A DNA stretch of 64,000 nucleotides from positions 372,001 to 436,000 of the forward strand of contig NZ_VHKL01000001.1 of the NCBI RefSeq assembly GCF_007474605.1, read 5' to 3'. The position numbers and the translations under genes are program-made. This DNA comes from Rhodoligotrophos appendicifer. GTDB taxonomy: Bacteria > Pseudomonadota > Alphaproteobacteria > Rhizobiales > Im1. Under the pieces are notes generated by a model. It ran no database searches. It saw only the letters and a program-made list of their open reading frames with translations, and had not been told where the DNA came from. Of the stretch, positions 1-9,176 are shown in pieces. How positions within the stretch are numbered: the first letter of the stretch is position 1; the number at the start of each line of letters is the position of its first letter.

Positions 1-850
1 GCGTGGCATTCAGCTTTTCAACATCCGCACGTTCCTTCACCCCTGCTTCGTTGATGTTGCGGGCAACGATCTCGCGGACATCTTCCGGCATCCTCTCCCA
101 GGCACGCTTGTTCGCCAAGAACCAGAAGCCATCCCACATGTGGTTGGTGATGGAGCAGTATTGCTGCACCTCGTAGAGCTTCGCCGTTGAGATGATGGCG
201 AGCGGGTTCTCTTGGCCATCGACGATCTTCGTCTGCAACGCTGAATAGACTTCTGCAAAGTTGATGCTGGCTGGGGCGGACTGGAAGGCCTTGAACATGG
301 AAGTCCATAAGGGGCTGACGGGCACCCGGATCTTGAAGTTTTTGAGATCGGCGGCCGTATTGATCGGGCCGATGGAGCTGGTGATCTGCCGGAAGCCGTT
401 GTCCCAGATTTTATCCATGACGACGAGGTTCGACTTCTCGATCTCGCCGCGGACGTACTTCCCGAGCTCTCCATCCATCGCCGGCCAGACCGTCGCGTAG
501 CTGGGAAACGCAAAGCCGATCCCGCTGATCGAGGCCTTCGGGACCAGTGTCGACAGAATGAGGGGAGACAGCGTGAAGAACTCCACGCCACCTGAACGCA
601 CCTGGCTCAGCATATCTGTATCTGCACCCAACTGATTGCTGGGGAAGATCTGTATCGCCACGCGTCCGTTCGTCTCCTCACGGATTTTGTCGACGGCCTC
701 CTGCGCCCGAACGTTCATTGGATGGGTGATGGGCAGGTTATTGGCATATTTGTAGTTGAACTCGGCGGTCTGGGCACCCGCGTGGCGAAGGGTGCCGACG
801 AGGGCCACCGATGCCGTGCCCGCCAGCATTGTACGACGTGTAATGGTCAT
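1..850 (-). CDS. dctP: TRAP transporter substrate-binding protein, DctP family (partial)
   Basis: Periplasmic solute-binding protein of a TRAP transporter. About 283 residues are visible and the gene runs off the left edge without a stop. The start at 850 is an ATG preceded by GGAGGAAA. The N-terminus has an arginine pair followed by a hydrophobic stretch and a likely cleavage after AGA, so it is exported. The family marks are the KIRVPVSPLW segment, whose Arg normally binds the ligand carboxylate, and the VDGQENPLAII segment. It lies 33 bp downstream of the fused membrane subunit on the same strand, so the two form one operon. The family usually binds organic acids; the ligand here is unknown. 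Confidence 0.9.
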   Translation of the reverse strand, partial: MTITRRTMLAGTASVALVGTLRHAGAQTAEFNYKYANNLPITHPMNVRAQEAVDKIREETNGRVAIQIFPSNQLGADTDMLSQVRSGGVEFFTLSPLILSTLVPKASISGIGFAFPSYATVWPAMDGELGKYVRGEIEKSNLVVMDKIWDNGFRQITSSIGPINTAADLKNFKIRVPVSPLWTSMFKAFQSAPASINFAEVYSALQTKIVDGQENPLAIISTAKLYEVQQYCSITNHMWDGFWFLANKRAWERMPEDVREIVARNINEAGVKERADVEKLNAT

Positions 851-883
851 GAGTTTTCCTCCGATATGCGTTCAGTTTCTTGT

Positions 884-2752
884 TCAGAGATAGGCCGTGG
901 AGAGTGCAGGAATGGCGGCGATGAGCAAGAGCCCGACCAGCAGCGCTCCGAGATAGGGCCAGATCGCGCCCATGGCCACATCCGGTGAAACGTTGCCGAT
1001 CTTGCAGGCGATGTAGAAGCCGATCCCGATGGGCGGCGCCATGAGTCCGATATTCATCGCCGTGACCACGACCATGGAATAATGGACGTCGTTGATTCCG
1101 AGATTGGCCGCAATTGGGAACATGATGGGTGCCATGAGCACGATCGCCGGCAGCCCCTCCAGGACGCAGCCGAGCAACATGAAAACGGCGATCGACACCA
1201 GCATGAATGTGAACCAGCCGCCGGGCAGCCCGACCATGGAGGTGGCAAGCTGATGGGCAAAGCCCGTCTGGGTCAGCGCCCATGCCATTGCCGACGCCGT
1301 TCCCAGGATGAGCAGGATGGCTCCTGATAGGGCGGCGGTATCCACAAGCATCGAATAGAATTTCTTCCAGGTGATACCGCCATACAGAACGATGCCGATG
1401 ATCAAGGCATAGACGACCGCGATGGTCGAGACCTCGGTGGCAGTCGCGACCCCGCCGCCAACGGCTCCGCGGATGAGGAAGGGCAGCACCAAGGCTGGAA
1501 CGGCGATGAGGAGCGTATTGCGAACGACGGACAGCGGTGCACGCTTGACCCCTTCCATCCGCTCACCCGATGCCTTCCATCGCGCGAGGATCGCGAGGAC
1601 AAGCAGCAGCACCATCGCGATGATGAACCCGCTGGTGAACAGCGCCGCAATGGAGACGCCGGCCACGGAACCCAACACGATCAGGACGATGGAGGGTGGG
1701 ACCGTGTCTGCCATTGCCGCCCCGGTGGCGAGCAAGGCGATCATTTCCTTCGGCTCGTGCCCCCGACGCTTCATCTCCGGGAACAAGGCGGGAGCGACGG
1801 TCGCCATGTCCGAAACCTTGGAGCCCGATATGCCGGAGACGAGGAAGAGTGACCCAAGCAGGACATAGGACATCCCTGCTTTGACGTGCCCGAGCAGCGA
1901 TGCGAGGAAATCGACGATCGCCTTTCCCATGCCGGTGGCATCCAGGATGCAACCCAGCAAGACGAAGATCGGCACGGACAGGAGAATGAGGCTGGACATG
2001 CCTTCATCCATGCGGCCAACAAGGACGATCACCGGGACATACGTCGTCAGCACGATGAAGGCCAGGGTCCCCATGCCGAAGCAAAAGGCGATGGGAACGC
2101 CGAGCAGAAGGCATACCCCGACGAGACCCACGAGAAAGATCAGGATATTGTAATAGCCGAGCGTCAGCAGCACCGGCGACAGCAACCAGCCGAGGCCCGC
2201 AAACGCCGCGATGACTGCGAGCCCCCCAACGAAATTGAGCAATGTCGACTCGCGCACCGCATGGATGATGGCGATGACAAACATCAATGTGAGACCGAAG
2301 ACGATGGCAGCGGCGCGATAGCTCATCGGAATGTTCAGTGCAGCAGAGGTGACGAACCATTCCTCCTGTACATATTCGATGGCGGGCAGGATGAGCGCCA
2401 GAATGACGGCCGCGATGATCTGCAAAGCAAGGGTGCTGACGAATCCCCGCGCCCTCTCAGGGATGAGATTGACGAAAATCGTGAGCCTCAGGTGCTCATT
2501 TCGATCGATGGCGATGGCGGAGCCGAGCATGGCGAGCCAAAGAAAGGATATCGACGACGCTTCGTCGATCCATACGATGGGGAGCGAAAGCACGTAGCGC
2601 GAGAAGACCCCGAGAAGCAGGAGACCGATGACGAGGACCAGCAGCAGGGAAGCCAGAACTTCGATCGGCCACATGAACCGTGATCCGGGGCGGCCATGGA
2701 GGGTCTCGGCCGGCGAGATGACGACCACAGTCTCGTTGCCGGCAGACGCCAT
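884..2752 (-). CDS. dctM: TRAP transporter fused small/large permease (DctQM)
   Basis: Sodium-dependent secondary transporter membrane subunit, 622 residues. Residues about 20-180 form the four-helix DctQ domain ([20 protein letters not shown]) and the rest is the long DctM channel domain with repeated hydrophobic helices and motifs such as [10 protein letters not shown] and [14 protein letters not shown]. Fusion of Q and M is common in this family. I chose the ATG at 2752 because AAGGGGGG lies just before it; the frame is open 13 codons further upstream. It is the first gene of a two-gene operon with the binding protein and is divergent from the PLP enzyme. Confidence 0.92.
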   Translation of the reverse strand: MASAGNETVVVISPAETLHGRPGSRFMWPIEVLASLLLVLVIGLLLLGVFSRYVLSLPIVWIDEASSISFLWLAMLGSAIAIDRNEHLRLTIFVNLIPERARGFVSTLALQIIAAVILALILPAIEYVQEEWFVTSAALNIPMSYRAAAIVFGLTLMFVIAIIHAVRESTLLNFVGGLAVIAAFAGLGWLLSPVLLTLGYYNILIFLVGLVGVCLLLGVPIAFCFGMGTLAFIVLTTYVPVIVLVGRMDEGMSSLILLSVPIFVLLGCILDATGMGKAIVDFLASLLGHVKAGMSYVLLGSLFLVSGISGSKVSDMATVAPALFPEMKRRGHEPKEMIALLATGAAMADTVPPSIVLIVLGSVAGVSIAALFTSGFIIAMVLLLVLAILARWKASGERMEGVKRAPLSVVRNTLLIAVPALVLPFLIRGAVGGGVATATEVSTIAVVYALIIGIVLYGGITWKKFYSMLVDTAALSGAILLILGTASAMAWALTQTGFAHQLATSMVGLPGGWFTFMLVSIAVFMLLGCVLEGLPAIVLMAPIMFPIAANLGINDVHYSMVVVTAMNIGLMAPPIGIGFYIACKIGNVSPDVAMGAIWPYLGALLVGLLLIAAIPALSTAYL

Positions 2753-3067
2753 GAACCCCCCTTGTTCTTTATCGCCAGTATCTCGGCCCATCTTCAGGAT
2801 ACCGGTCCGGCGTTGTCTTCGCGGTTATCTTCGCTGGGCGCCCCCAGCCGTTCGCATCAAACTAACCTGTTCGCCACAAATTCTCTGATTTTATACGGCT
2901 TTTCGCCACCCCTTCGCGACATAGCTGGAGTTCTGCAAGCAGAGAAATGGATATCTCCCTCGACATCAGGGGCAGCGCATTGCAGATCATGGTATGAGAG
3001 GAGCCGCCGAAACATTGCGGTCCGGAATGAGTTGAGGCAGCTTTCATTGGCTGGCGGTGAGACGATC
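2753..3067. other. Intergenic region between TRAP operon and PLP enzyme
   Basis: About 315 bp between divergently transcribed genes, so it should hold promoters for both directions. I see no convincing operator palindrome, RNA gene or small gene. An open frame runs through it into the PLP enzyme but shows no family similarity before position 3068. Confidence 0.5.
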
Positions 3068-4189
3068 ATGAACATCCATCCTTTGCTGCCCTGCGAGACC
3101 AGACCTACGGACGAGGCGCGCGCGTGGCGCAATGAGGCGATGCGCCAGATCGAAGCCGACTTCAACCGTTCCGCCGATACCCATCTGGTCAGAGTCGAAC
3201 TGCCGAGAGCTCCTGGAATCACGCTCTACCTCAAGGATGAGTCCAGTCATCCCACCGGCAGCCTCAAACACCGCCTCGCGCGGTCTTTGTTTCTCTACGC
3301 TCTTTGCAATGGCTGGATTGGACCTCACACCACGATTATCGAAGCCTCGAGCGGATCGACGGCTGTGTCGGAAGCCTATTTTGCCAAGCTCTTGGGTCTG
3401 CGCTTCATCGCCGTCATGCCCAGAACCACGTCGGCGGAGAAGATTGCCGCCATCGCGTTTCAGGGGGGCAAGAGCCACCTGGTCGATGACCCCAAGACCA
3501 TTTACGCAGAGGCGGCCCGGCTCGCCCACGAAACCGGCGGACTTTTTATTGATCAGTTCACCTTTGCCGAACGGGCGACCGACTGGCGTGGCAACAACAA
3601 CATTGCAGAATCGATCTTTCTCCAGATGGAACGCGAACCGCAGCCCATACCGGAGTGGATCGTCTGCGGCGCCGGGACGGGCGGGACCTCCGCGACCCTG
3701 GGGCGCTACATCCGATATCGCCAATATGCCACCCAGCTTTGCGTGGCCGACCCCCTGGGCTCCGTCTTTCACCGCCACTATGGCGATCGCAGCGTCCGCG
3801 AGGTGGAAGCCTGCGGGTCGGTGATTGAGGGCATAGGGCGGCCGCGCGTGGAACCGTCCTTCATCCCCACCGTCGTCGACAGGATGATTGCCGTGACGGA
3901 TGCCGCGAGCATCGCGGGCAAGCGCATCATCAGCGAAATACTCGGCCGTCGTTGTGGCGGCTCGACCGGCACCAACATCTGGGCCTGCGCCGTCCTCATC
4001 TCCGAGATGCTGGCAAGCGGACAAAGCGGATCGATCGTTACTCTGCTCTGTGATTCCGGCGAACGCTACGGCACGACCCTCTATGACGACGTCTGGCTTG
4101 ACGACCGCAAGATCGACATTGTCGGACCGCTCGCGCAGCTCAGAGAATTCTTCGAGAGAGGCGTCCCGGTCCTCGAGCAATCGGTTTGA
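3068..4189 (+). CDS. PLP-dependent cysteine synthase-fold enzyme (possible cysteine desulfhydrase)
   Basis: Fold-type II PLP enzyme of 373 residues. [13 protein letters not shown] holds the Schiff-base lysine, [12 protein letters not shown] is the phosphate-binding glycine loop, and [17 protein letters not shown] is the substrate-binding Ser/Thr loop. It matches the cysteine synthase-like subgroup that includes enzymes acting as cysteine desulfhydrases rather than O-acetylserine sulfhydrylases, so H2S, pyruvate and ammonia release from cysteine is one possibility. The ATG at 3068 is preceded by GGCGGTGAG; the frame extends further upstream without family similarity. It is divergent from the TRAP genes, and a shared function is only inferred from position. 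Confidence 0.75.
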   Translation: MNIHPLLPCETRPTDEARAWRNEAMRQIEADFNRSADTHLVRVELPRAPGITLYLKDESSHPTGSLKHRLARSLFLYALCNGWIGPHTTIIEASSGSTAVSEAYFAKLLGLRFIAVMPRTTSAEKIAAIAFQGGKSHLVDDPKTIYAEAARLAHETGGLFIDQFTFAERATDWRGNNNIAESIFLQMEREPQPIPEWIVCGAGTGGTSATLGRYIRYRQYATQLCVADPLGSVFHRHYGDRSVREVEACGSVIEGIGRPRVEPSFIPTVVDRMIAVTDAASIAGKRIISEILGRRCGGSTGTNIWACAVLISEMLASGQSGSIVTLLCDSGERYGTTLYDDVWLDDRKIDIVGPLAQLREFFERGVPVLEQSV

Positions 4190-4216
4190 CCACCACCACG
4201 TAACGGGTCTGTCCGA

Positions 4217-4615
4217 TCACTTCCCATATCTGGGGAAAGCACAGGCCAGCTTATTGCCATCCGGATCGCGGACATAGGCGACGTAGAAGTTCGGTCCGTA
4301 AGCCTCGCGTAGGCCCGGCTCACCCTCGCAGCTGCCGCCGTTCTGCAATGCCGCCGCATGAAAGGACTTCACCTCCTCAGCGCTCTTGGCCCCGAAGGAG
4401 ATCATCGTCCCATTGCCAGCGGTCGCCGGTTGACCATCAAACGGTCTGCAGACGTTGAAACTCACACCGTCCTCATAGCTCGGACCCCATGTCGCCCAGC
4501 CGCCCGAAGGCTCGCCTTTGCGTCCGTGTCCAATCGCACCGAGAACCGCGTCGTAGAACGCCACGGACCGTGCGAGATCATTGCTGCCTACGCTGAGATA
4601 GAGAACTGGTGACAT
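4217..4615 (-). CDS. VOC family protein (glyoxalase/dioxygenase fold)
   Basis: Small 132-residue protein of the vicinal oxygen chelate superfamily. It opens with LYLSVGSNDLARSVAFYDAV and ends with YVAYVRDPDGNKLACAFP, the usual VOC beta-alpha-beta signatures. The ATG at 4615 has AGGAAG upstream; the frame is open 11 more codons. It is the last gene of the nine-gene minus-strand operon, 63 bp after a SMP-30 lactonase. Its reaction cannot be told from sequence: VOC members include lyases, isomerases, dioxygenases and binding proteins. Confidence 0.75.
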   Translation of the reverse strand: MSPVLYLSVGSNDLARSVAFYDAVLGAIGHGRKGEPSGGWATWGPSYEDGVSFNVCRPFDGQPATAGNGTMISFGAKSAEEVKSFHAAALQNGGSCEGEPGLREAYGPNFYVAYVRDPDGNKLACAFPRYGK

Positions 4616-4678
4616 GGAGACTTCCTGGCTTCCAAAAAGATCAGACATTATAAGCGGCCGTCGAGATTTGCGAAGAGG

Positions 4679-5557
4679 CTAGGCTCCGAATCGAGGCTCC
4701 GGCACACCTTTGATTCCGAGATCATAGATCGCGAAAAGACTCCCCCGCAGCACGCCGTCTCCCGGGAATCGCGGCAGTGGCGGCTTTGCCATGGAGGTGA
4801 TGAAAAGGATGTCGAGGTTCGGACCGCCGAACATGCAGCTCGTCACCTTTTTAACTGGCATCTCGATGATCCGCTCGACGGTCCCATCCGGCCGGTAGCG
4901 GACGATCTTCCCGTCATACACCTGCGCGTTCCACAAGCAACCTTCGGCATCGACGGTAGAACCGTCCGCCGCACCGCCTGTCGACGTGTCGAGTTTGGCG
5001 AAGGTCCGACGATTGGATACCGCTCCGGTCGCGAGGTCATAGTCATAGGACCAGATCTCGCCCGACCAGGAATCTGCGAAGTAGAAGATCGATCCATCCG
5101 GGCTCCAGCATGGGCCATTTGAGCAGATGATGTCCGTATCCAAGGTGTGGACCGAGAAATCCGGGTCCAGCCTGTAGAGGGCCCCATTGGGGCCTTCCTC
5201 CATCGTGTCCATGGATCCCGCGACGAAGCGCCCCCGTTTGTCGACCTTTCCGTCATTGATGCGATTCTTCTCTTTCCCGGGCTCCGGATCGACGATCAGG
5301 TCCACGTCACCGCTCCTGAAATCGAGCAGATGAAATCCGGTCGCGAGCGATAGTACCGCACCCTGGCCATCCTTGCGCAAAGCCATTGAGCCGATCTTGG
5401 CCGGAACGTCCCAGGCACGAACCTCGCTTCCCTCTACGGTGGAGCGAAAGACACGGCCATCGAAACTGTCGATCCAATAAAGACGCTGCTGTTCAACGTC
5501 CCAAAGCGGCCCCTCGCCCAGGGTCGTCTTGACGTCGACGAGAACTTCGATACGCAT
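4679..5557 (-). CDS. SMP-30/gluconolactonase family protein (copy A)
   Basis: Six-bladed beta-propeller lactonase of 292 residues. The expected metal ligands are visible: Glu in TLGEGPLWD, Asn in SNGPCWSPDG, and Asp in ADGSTVDAEG, with RINDGKVDKRGRFVAGSMD as the substrate-side loop. Members hydrolyse sugar lactones to sugar acids in the cytoplasm. The ATG at 5557 has a strong GGAGGAAG site. A paralogue lies 18 bp upstream in the same operon, and the two share most motifs, which suggests duplication followed by specialisation. The substrate is inferred to be a sugar lactone made or imported by the operon. Confidence 0.9.
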   Translation of the reverse strand: MRIEVLVDVKTTLGEGPLWDVEQQRLYWIDSFDGRVFRSTVEGSEVRAWDVPAKIGSMALRKDGQGAVLSLATGFHLLDFRSGDVDLIVDPEPGKEKNRINDGKVDKRGRFVAGSMDTMEEGPNGALYRLDPDFSVHTLDTDIICSNGPCWSPDGSIFYFADSWSGEIWSYDYDLATGAVSNRRTFAKLDTSTGGAADGSTVDAEGCLWNAQVYDGKIVRYRPDGTVERIIEMPVKKVTSCMFGGPNLDILFITSMAKPPLPRFPGDGVLRGSLFAIYDLGIKGVPEPRFGA

Positions 5558-5575
5558 TGCTTCCTCCGCTTTATG

Positions 5576-6448
5576 TCAGCCGCCGAAGCGAGGTTCCGGG
5601 AGCCCACGCACCCCAAGACCATGAACCGCAAACAAACAGCCTGCCTCGCGTTCCCGGTGATATTCATTGCTCATGGGCCGCGCCATAGAGGTGACGTAAG
5701 CGATGTCCAGATCGGCACCTCCGAAGATGACGCTGGTCGTCGATTGAACGGGCAAACCTACGATCCGGTCCACAACCCCATGCGGATCGAAGCGAATGAG
5801 ACGGCCGGAATAGACTTCCACGCTCCACACGTACCCCTCCTCGTCGACCGTTGCCCCATCGGGGAGGCCGCGAAGCTTATCGAAATTCGTGAATTGGCGG
5901 CGGGAGCGGACAGTGCCGGTCTCCATGTCATAGTCGTACGCGTAGATCGCGCGTGTACCTGTATCAGCGAAATAAAGCGTCCGCCCATCCGGACTCCAGC
6001 AAGGACCGTTGGAGCAGATGATCCCGGTGTCGAGAAGATGCAGCGACAGGTCGGTGTCCAGACTGAAAAGTTTTCCGACGGGATCCCTCTCCTCGAAATC
6101 CATGGATCCAGCGATGAAGCGGCCTCGCGCATCGACTTTGCCGTCATTCAGGCGCGGCCGTAACTCACCGGGCTGTGTTTCATTGATGCGCGTGACCTCG
6201 CCGCTGTCGAAGTCCAGAAAGTTGAATCCGCTGCGCAAGGCGAGAACTGCTCCACCCTGTCGCCTCAGCGCCATGGAACCGATGGGTTCGGGAACCGGCC
6301 ATTTGCGCCGGTCCCCGCCACTCGCATCCATGCTGTAGATCGCCGGGGCATAGCTGTCGATCCAGTAGAGACGCTGCTCCTCAACATCCCATAAGGGCCC
6401 CTCGCCGAGACTGTCTCGCTGATCGCCGATCTGCTCGATCCGCAGCAT
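5576..6448 (-). CDS. SMP-30/gluconolactonase family protein (copy B)
   Basis: Second lactonase-like beta-propeller, 290 residues. Metal-site motifs are SLGEGPLWDVEE, CSNGPCWSPDGRTLYF and GLPDGATVDEEGYVWS. It is clearly paralogous to the next gene downstream but has diverged throughout, so both copies are probably functional rather than a recent duplication. It starts with ATG at 6448, 12 bp after the BKACE gene, with only a weak ribosome site, so translation may depend on coupling. Lactone hydrolysis to the open acid would feed the dehydrogenases and the BKACE enzyme encoded upstream. Confidence 0.9.
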   Translation of the reverse strand: MLRIEQIGDQRDSLGEGPLWDVEEQRLYWIDSYAPAIYSMDASGGDRRKWPVPEPIGSMALRRQGGAVLALRSGFNFLDFDSGEVTRINETQPGELRPRLNDGKVDARGRFIAGSMDFEERDPVGKLFSLDTDLSLHLLDTGIICSNGPCWSPDGRTLYFADTGTRAIYAYDYDMETGTVRSRRQFTNFDKLRGLPDGATVDEEGYVWSVEVYSGRLIRFDPHGVVDRIVGLPVQSTTSVIFGGADLDIAYVTSMARPMSNEYHREREAGCLFAVHGLGVRGLPEPRFGG

Positions 6449-6460
6449 GGTGCTTGATCC

Positions 6461-7393
6461 TCAGAAGTTGACCTGATCGCCACCCTTGAGGCTGAGGATC
6501 TCCCGGGCTTCGTCAGGCGTCGCCACTTGCTTGCCCAGACCTTCGATGATCTTTCGCGCCAGGGTGACCTGCTCCGCGTTTGACTTCGCCAAGATGCCCT
6601 TACCCGCCCAAAGGCTGTCTTCGAGCCCGACGCGGATGTTGCCGCCCATGGCTGCGGACATGGAAGCGATCCGAAGCTGAGCTGCGCCGGCACCAAGGAC
6701 CGACCACCGATAATTATTGCCGAACAGGCGGTCGGCAGTCCGCTTCATGTGCATGACGTCTTCCGGATGCGTGCCGATGCCGCCGAGCAAACCGAAGACC
6801 GACTGCACGAAGAATGGCGCCTTCACCAGGCCACGATCCGCGAAATGGGCCAAATTGTAGAGATGGGCGATGTCGTAGCATTCGAACTCGAAGCGGGTGC
6901 CATTGTCGTAGCAAGTCTCCAGGATGTACTCGATGTCCTTGAAACTGTTCCGGAACACGAGATCACGTGTGGCCTCGAGATGCTGCTTCTCCCAATCGAA
7001 CTTCCATTCCTTGTACTTGTCGACGAGATGATACAGACCGAAATTGATTGACCCCATGTTCAGCGAGGCAACCTCCGGCTTGAAGTGCGCGGCGGGCCGA
7101 ACCCGCTCCTCGACCTTCATGTAGGGGCTGCCTCCAGTCGTGATGTTGATGGCCGCATTCGTGTTCTGCTTGATCCGCGGAAGAAACCGGGCGAAGGCCT
7201 CGGGCGTCTGGTCCGGTTTGCCAGTTTCGGGGTCTCGCGCATGCAGATGCAGCACCGCGGCACCGGCTTCCGCCGCGGCGATCGCCTCGGCAGCGATCTG
7301 ATCCGGGGTGATCGGCAGATAGGGCGACATGGTTGGCGTGTGAATCGCGCCTGTGATGGCGCAGGTGATGACGACTTTACCTTCGACTGACAT
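6461..7393 (-). CDS. Beta-keto acid cleavage enzyme (BKACE, DUF849)
   Basis: 310-residue TIM-barrel enzyme of the BKACE family. It condenses a 3-keto acid with acetyl-CoA to give an acyl-CoA plus acetoacetate. The zinc-binding HLH pair is at residues 49 and 51 (AVLHLHARDPETG), and the third ligand region FEFECYDIAHL is present. TTGGSPYM and GLEDSLWAGKG are further family marks. I chose the ATG at 7393 because family similarity begins there, though the frame continues upstream. It sits between a hydroxyacyl dehydrogenase and two lactonases, so its substrate is probably a 3-keto sugar acid. 2-deoxy-3-ketoribonate is the known precedent for a BKACE sugar-acid substrate. Confidence 0.9.
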   Translation of the reverse strand: MSVEGKVVITCAITGAIHTPTMSPYLPITPDQIAAEAIAAAEAGAAVLHLHARDPETGKPDQTPEAFARFLPRIKQNTNAAINITTGGSPYMKVEERVRPAAHFKPEVASLNMGSINFGLYHLVDKYKEWKFDWEKQHLEATRDLVFRNSFKDIEYILETCYDNGTRFEFECYDIAHLYNLAHFADRGLVKAPFFVQSVFGLLGGIGTHPEDVMHMKRTADRLFGNNYRWSVLGAGAAQLRIASMSAAMGGNIRVGLEDSLWAGKGILAKSNAEQVTLARKIIEGLGKQVATPDEAREILSLKGGDQVNF

Positions 7394-7409
7394 GGAGCTT
7401 CGCCCTTTC

Positions 7410-8357
7410 TTATTCGCCAATGCTCTGGGCCGCGCGCCGCTTGTGAGCGACCAGAGCCATGAGGTTTCGATCGCGCCAGACCTGGCGCTTCTGGAGATCC
7501 TCGGCTGCCAACAGCTGACGCCGATCCTTCTCGATGACATCGAGGACCGGACCCGTCCAGTCTGCTCGCCGCTGCATCTGCCCGAATAGGTTTGAATAAA
7601 GCGCGTTGTAGCGTTCGACATAGTCCCGCACGCCCGCTGGCGCATTAAGGTCGATGGTCTCGAAAGGACCGATGAATGCCCAACGAAGGGCAAGTCCCTC
7701 ACGGATTCCGATGTCGACATCTTCGACCGATGCATAGCCGTCGGCCACGAGCCGAAATGCTTCTTCGAGCAGGGCTCCCTGCAGCCGGTTCATGACGAAC
7801 CCATCCAGCTCCTGCTTCATGACGATGGGGGCTTGCCCGGCCGAGACCATCAGGGCCCGGGCACGCTCCACGGTTTCCGCACTGGTCCATGGCGCAGGGA
7901 CGATCTCGGCAGCAGGCACCAGATAGGGCGGGTTGATGGGATGCACGACGAGACAGCGATGACGGCCCGGCAGGCTCTCGGTGAAGCGCGAGGGAAGCAA
8001 AGCCGAAGTCGAGCTCGCGAGAACGGCCGCCGGTGGTGCAAGGCGGTCCAGCTCGGCAAAGACGGCCTGCTTCACCTCCAGTTTCTCGGGCGTGTTCTCC
8101 TGCACATGATCCGCCTCGGCGAGCGCCGCAGCGAGATCAGTCTCCGCACGCAACCTCGACAGGACGTCATCGGCCGTTCGCCCGTTCAACAGGTCGTTCT
8201 CGATCAGATCCGGCAGGACAGTCGCGATATAGTCGATGGCTGCGAGAGGAGCCTCCGGAGCGGCATCCCACAACACAACATCATGGCCCCCGCGTGCGAA
8301 GGTGATGGCCCAGGCGCGCCCGATGAACCCGCTGCCGATGATAGTGACTTTCGCCAT
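7410..8357 (-). CDS. 3-hydroxyacyl-CoA dehydrogenase family protein (carnitine/gulonate dehydrogenase type)
   Basis: 315-residue NAD-dependent dehydrogenase. The Rossmann motif is GSGFIGRAWAITFARGG at the N-terminus and VVHPINPPYLVPAAEIV contains the catalytic His. The helical C-terminal domain has FVMNRLQGALLEEAFRLVADG. HP-NPP is typical of carnitine dehydrogenase and lambda-crystallin/L-gulonate 3-dehydrogenase, which oxidise a free 3-hydroxy acid rather than a CoA ester. This agrees with the BKACE next door, which needs a 3-keto acid. The ATG at 8357 is preceded by GAGGCGG. An SDR enzyme lies 10 bp upstream, so two candidate 3-dehydrogenases occur in one operon. Confidence 0.88.
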   Translation of the reverse strand: MAKVTIIGSGFIGRAWAITFARGGHDVVLWDAAPEAPLAAIDYIATVLPDLIENDLLNGRTADDVLSRLRAETDLAAALAEADHVQENTPEKLEVKQAVFAELDRLAPPAAVLASSTSALLPSRFTESLPGRHRCLVVHPINPPYLVPAAEIVPAPWTSAETVERARALMVSAGQAPIVMKQELDGFVMNRLQGALLEEAFRLVADGYASVEDVDIGIREGLALRWAFIGPFETIDLNAPAGVRDYVERYNALYSNLFGQMQRRADWTGPVLDVIEKDRRQLLAAEDLQKRQVWRDRNLMALVAHKRRAAQSIGE

Positions 8358-8367
8358 GAAATCCGCC

Positions 8368-9156
8368 TCACAATGTCTCGACGTTGCCGTCCACGCCGAG
8401 CGACTGCCCCGAGATGTTGCTCCCGGCATCGGACAGCAGGAAGGCCACCATGGCGGCGACGTCATGGACGGATACCATCCGGCGCAGGGATACCTTCTCG
8501 AGGTACTTCTGCTCCATCTCCTCGTAGGAGAGCTTGAGTTGCTCCGCACGAGCGCGAATGACGCCCGTCATGCGCGGTCCCTCGACGATGCCGGGCAGGA
8601 TCGCATTGACGCGGATGTTGTCCGGCCCAAGCTCCTTCGCGAGGCTCTGCGTGAAGCCGATGACACCGAACTTGGCCGCGGAATAGGGAGAGCGGAAGGC
8701 ATATCCATGCCGGCCGGCGGCCGACGACATGTTCACGATGGAGCCGCCTTGGGCCGCCATGAGCATGGGAACGGCCAATCGTGCGCAGAGAAACTGGCCG
8801 ACCAGACCGACCTCGATGCAGCGGCGCCAGTCGGCCGGATCGAGCTCGTCGACCCGCCCCGTCGGACCGGCAATGCCGGCATTGTTGATCAAGGCATCGA
8901 GCCCACCCAGTTTCTTCTGGATCGCATCGAACATCCGCTCCACGTCATCGTCGCTGGAGACATCTGCCTTGATGTGACCGGCAGACGGGAATTCCTTCGC
9001 AAAGGACGCGAGCGCTTCCTCGGAGACGTCGCAGACGAACAGCCGAGCTCCATGCTTCGCGAGGCGCTGCGCGATGGCGAGCCCGATGCCGCCGGCCCCC
9101 GCCGTGATGAGCACCCGTTGCCCTTCAATTCCTCGAGCCAAGTCAGCTTCAGCCAT
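8368..9156 (-). CDS. SDR family oxidoreductase (2-deoxyribonate dehydrogenase-like)
   Basis: 262-residue classical short-chain dehydrogenase. The cofactor motif is ITAGAGGIGLAIAQRLA, followed by LINNAGIAG, the catalytic Ser in VNMSSAAGRHG and YSAAK. The C-terminus ends ISGQSLGVDGNVETL. The C-terminal half (LRRMVSVHDVAAMVAFLLS) resembles sugar-acid dehydrogenases of the deoxyribonate type as I remember them; this is recognition and not a search result. The ATG at 9156 has AGAGGAATA upstream. It would oxidise a sugar acid from the lactonases to the 3-keto acid cleaved by BKACE. It follows the ABC permease by 20 bp. Confidence 0.88.
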   Translation of the reverse strand: MAEADLARGIEGQRVLITAGAGGIGLAIAQRLAKHGARLFVCDVSEEALASFAKEFPSAGHIKADVSSDDDVERMFDAIQKKLGGLDALINNAGIAGPTGRVDELDPADWRRCIEVGLVGQFLCARLAVPMLMAAQGGSIVNMSSAAGRHGYAFRSPYSAAKFGVIGFTQSLAKELGPDNIRVNAILPGIVEGPRMTGVIRARAEQLKLSYEEMEQKYLEKVSLRRMVSVHDVAAMVAFLLSDAGSNISGQSLGVDGNVETL

Positions 9157-9176
9157 GAACTATTCCTCTCATATCG

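Noticed and set aside
2696-3067. 124-codon N-terminal extension of the PLP enzyme
   Set aside because: Frame is open but low-complexity and Arg/Ser-rich, while family similarity starts at the ATG at 3068.
6461-8357. Carnitine catabolism (carnitine dehydrogenase plus BKACE)
   Set aside because: The pair alone would fit, but sugar-type importer, SDR and lactonases in the same operon and no betaine or carnitine transporter make a sugar acid more likely. Not excluded.
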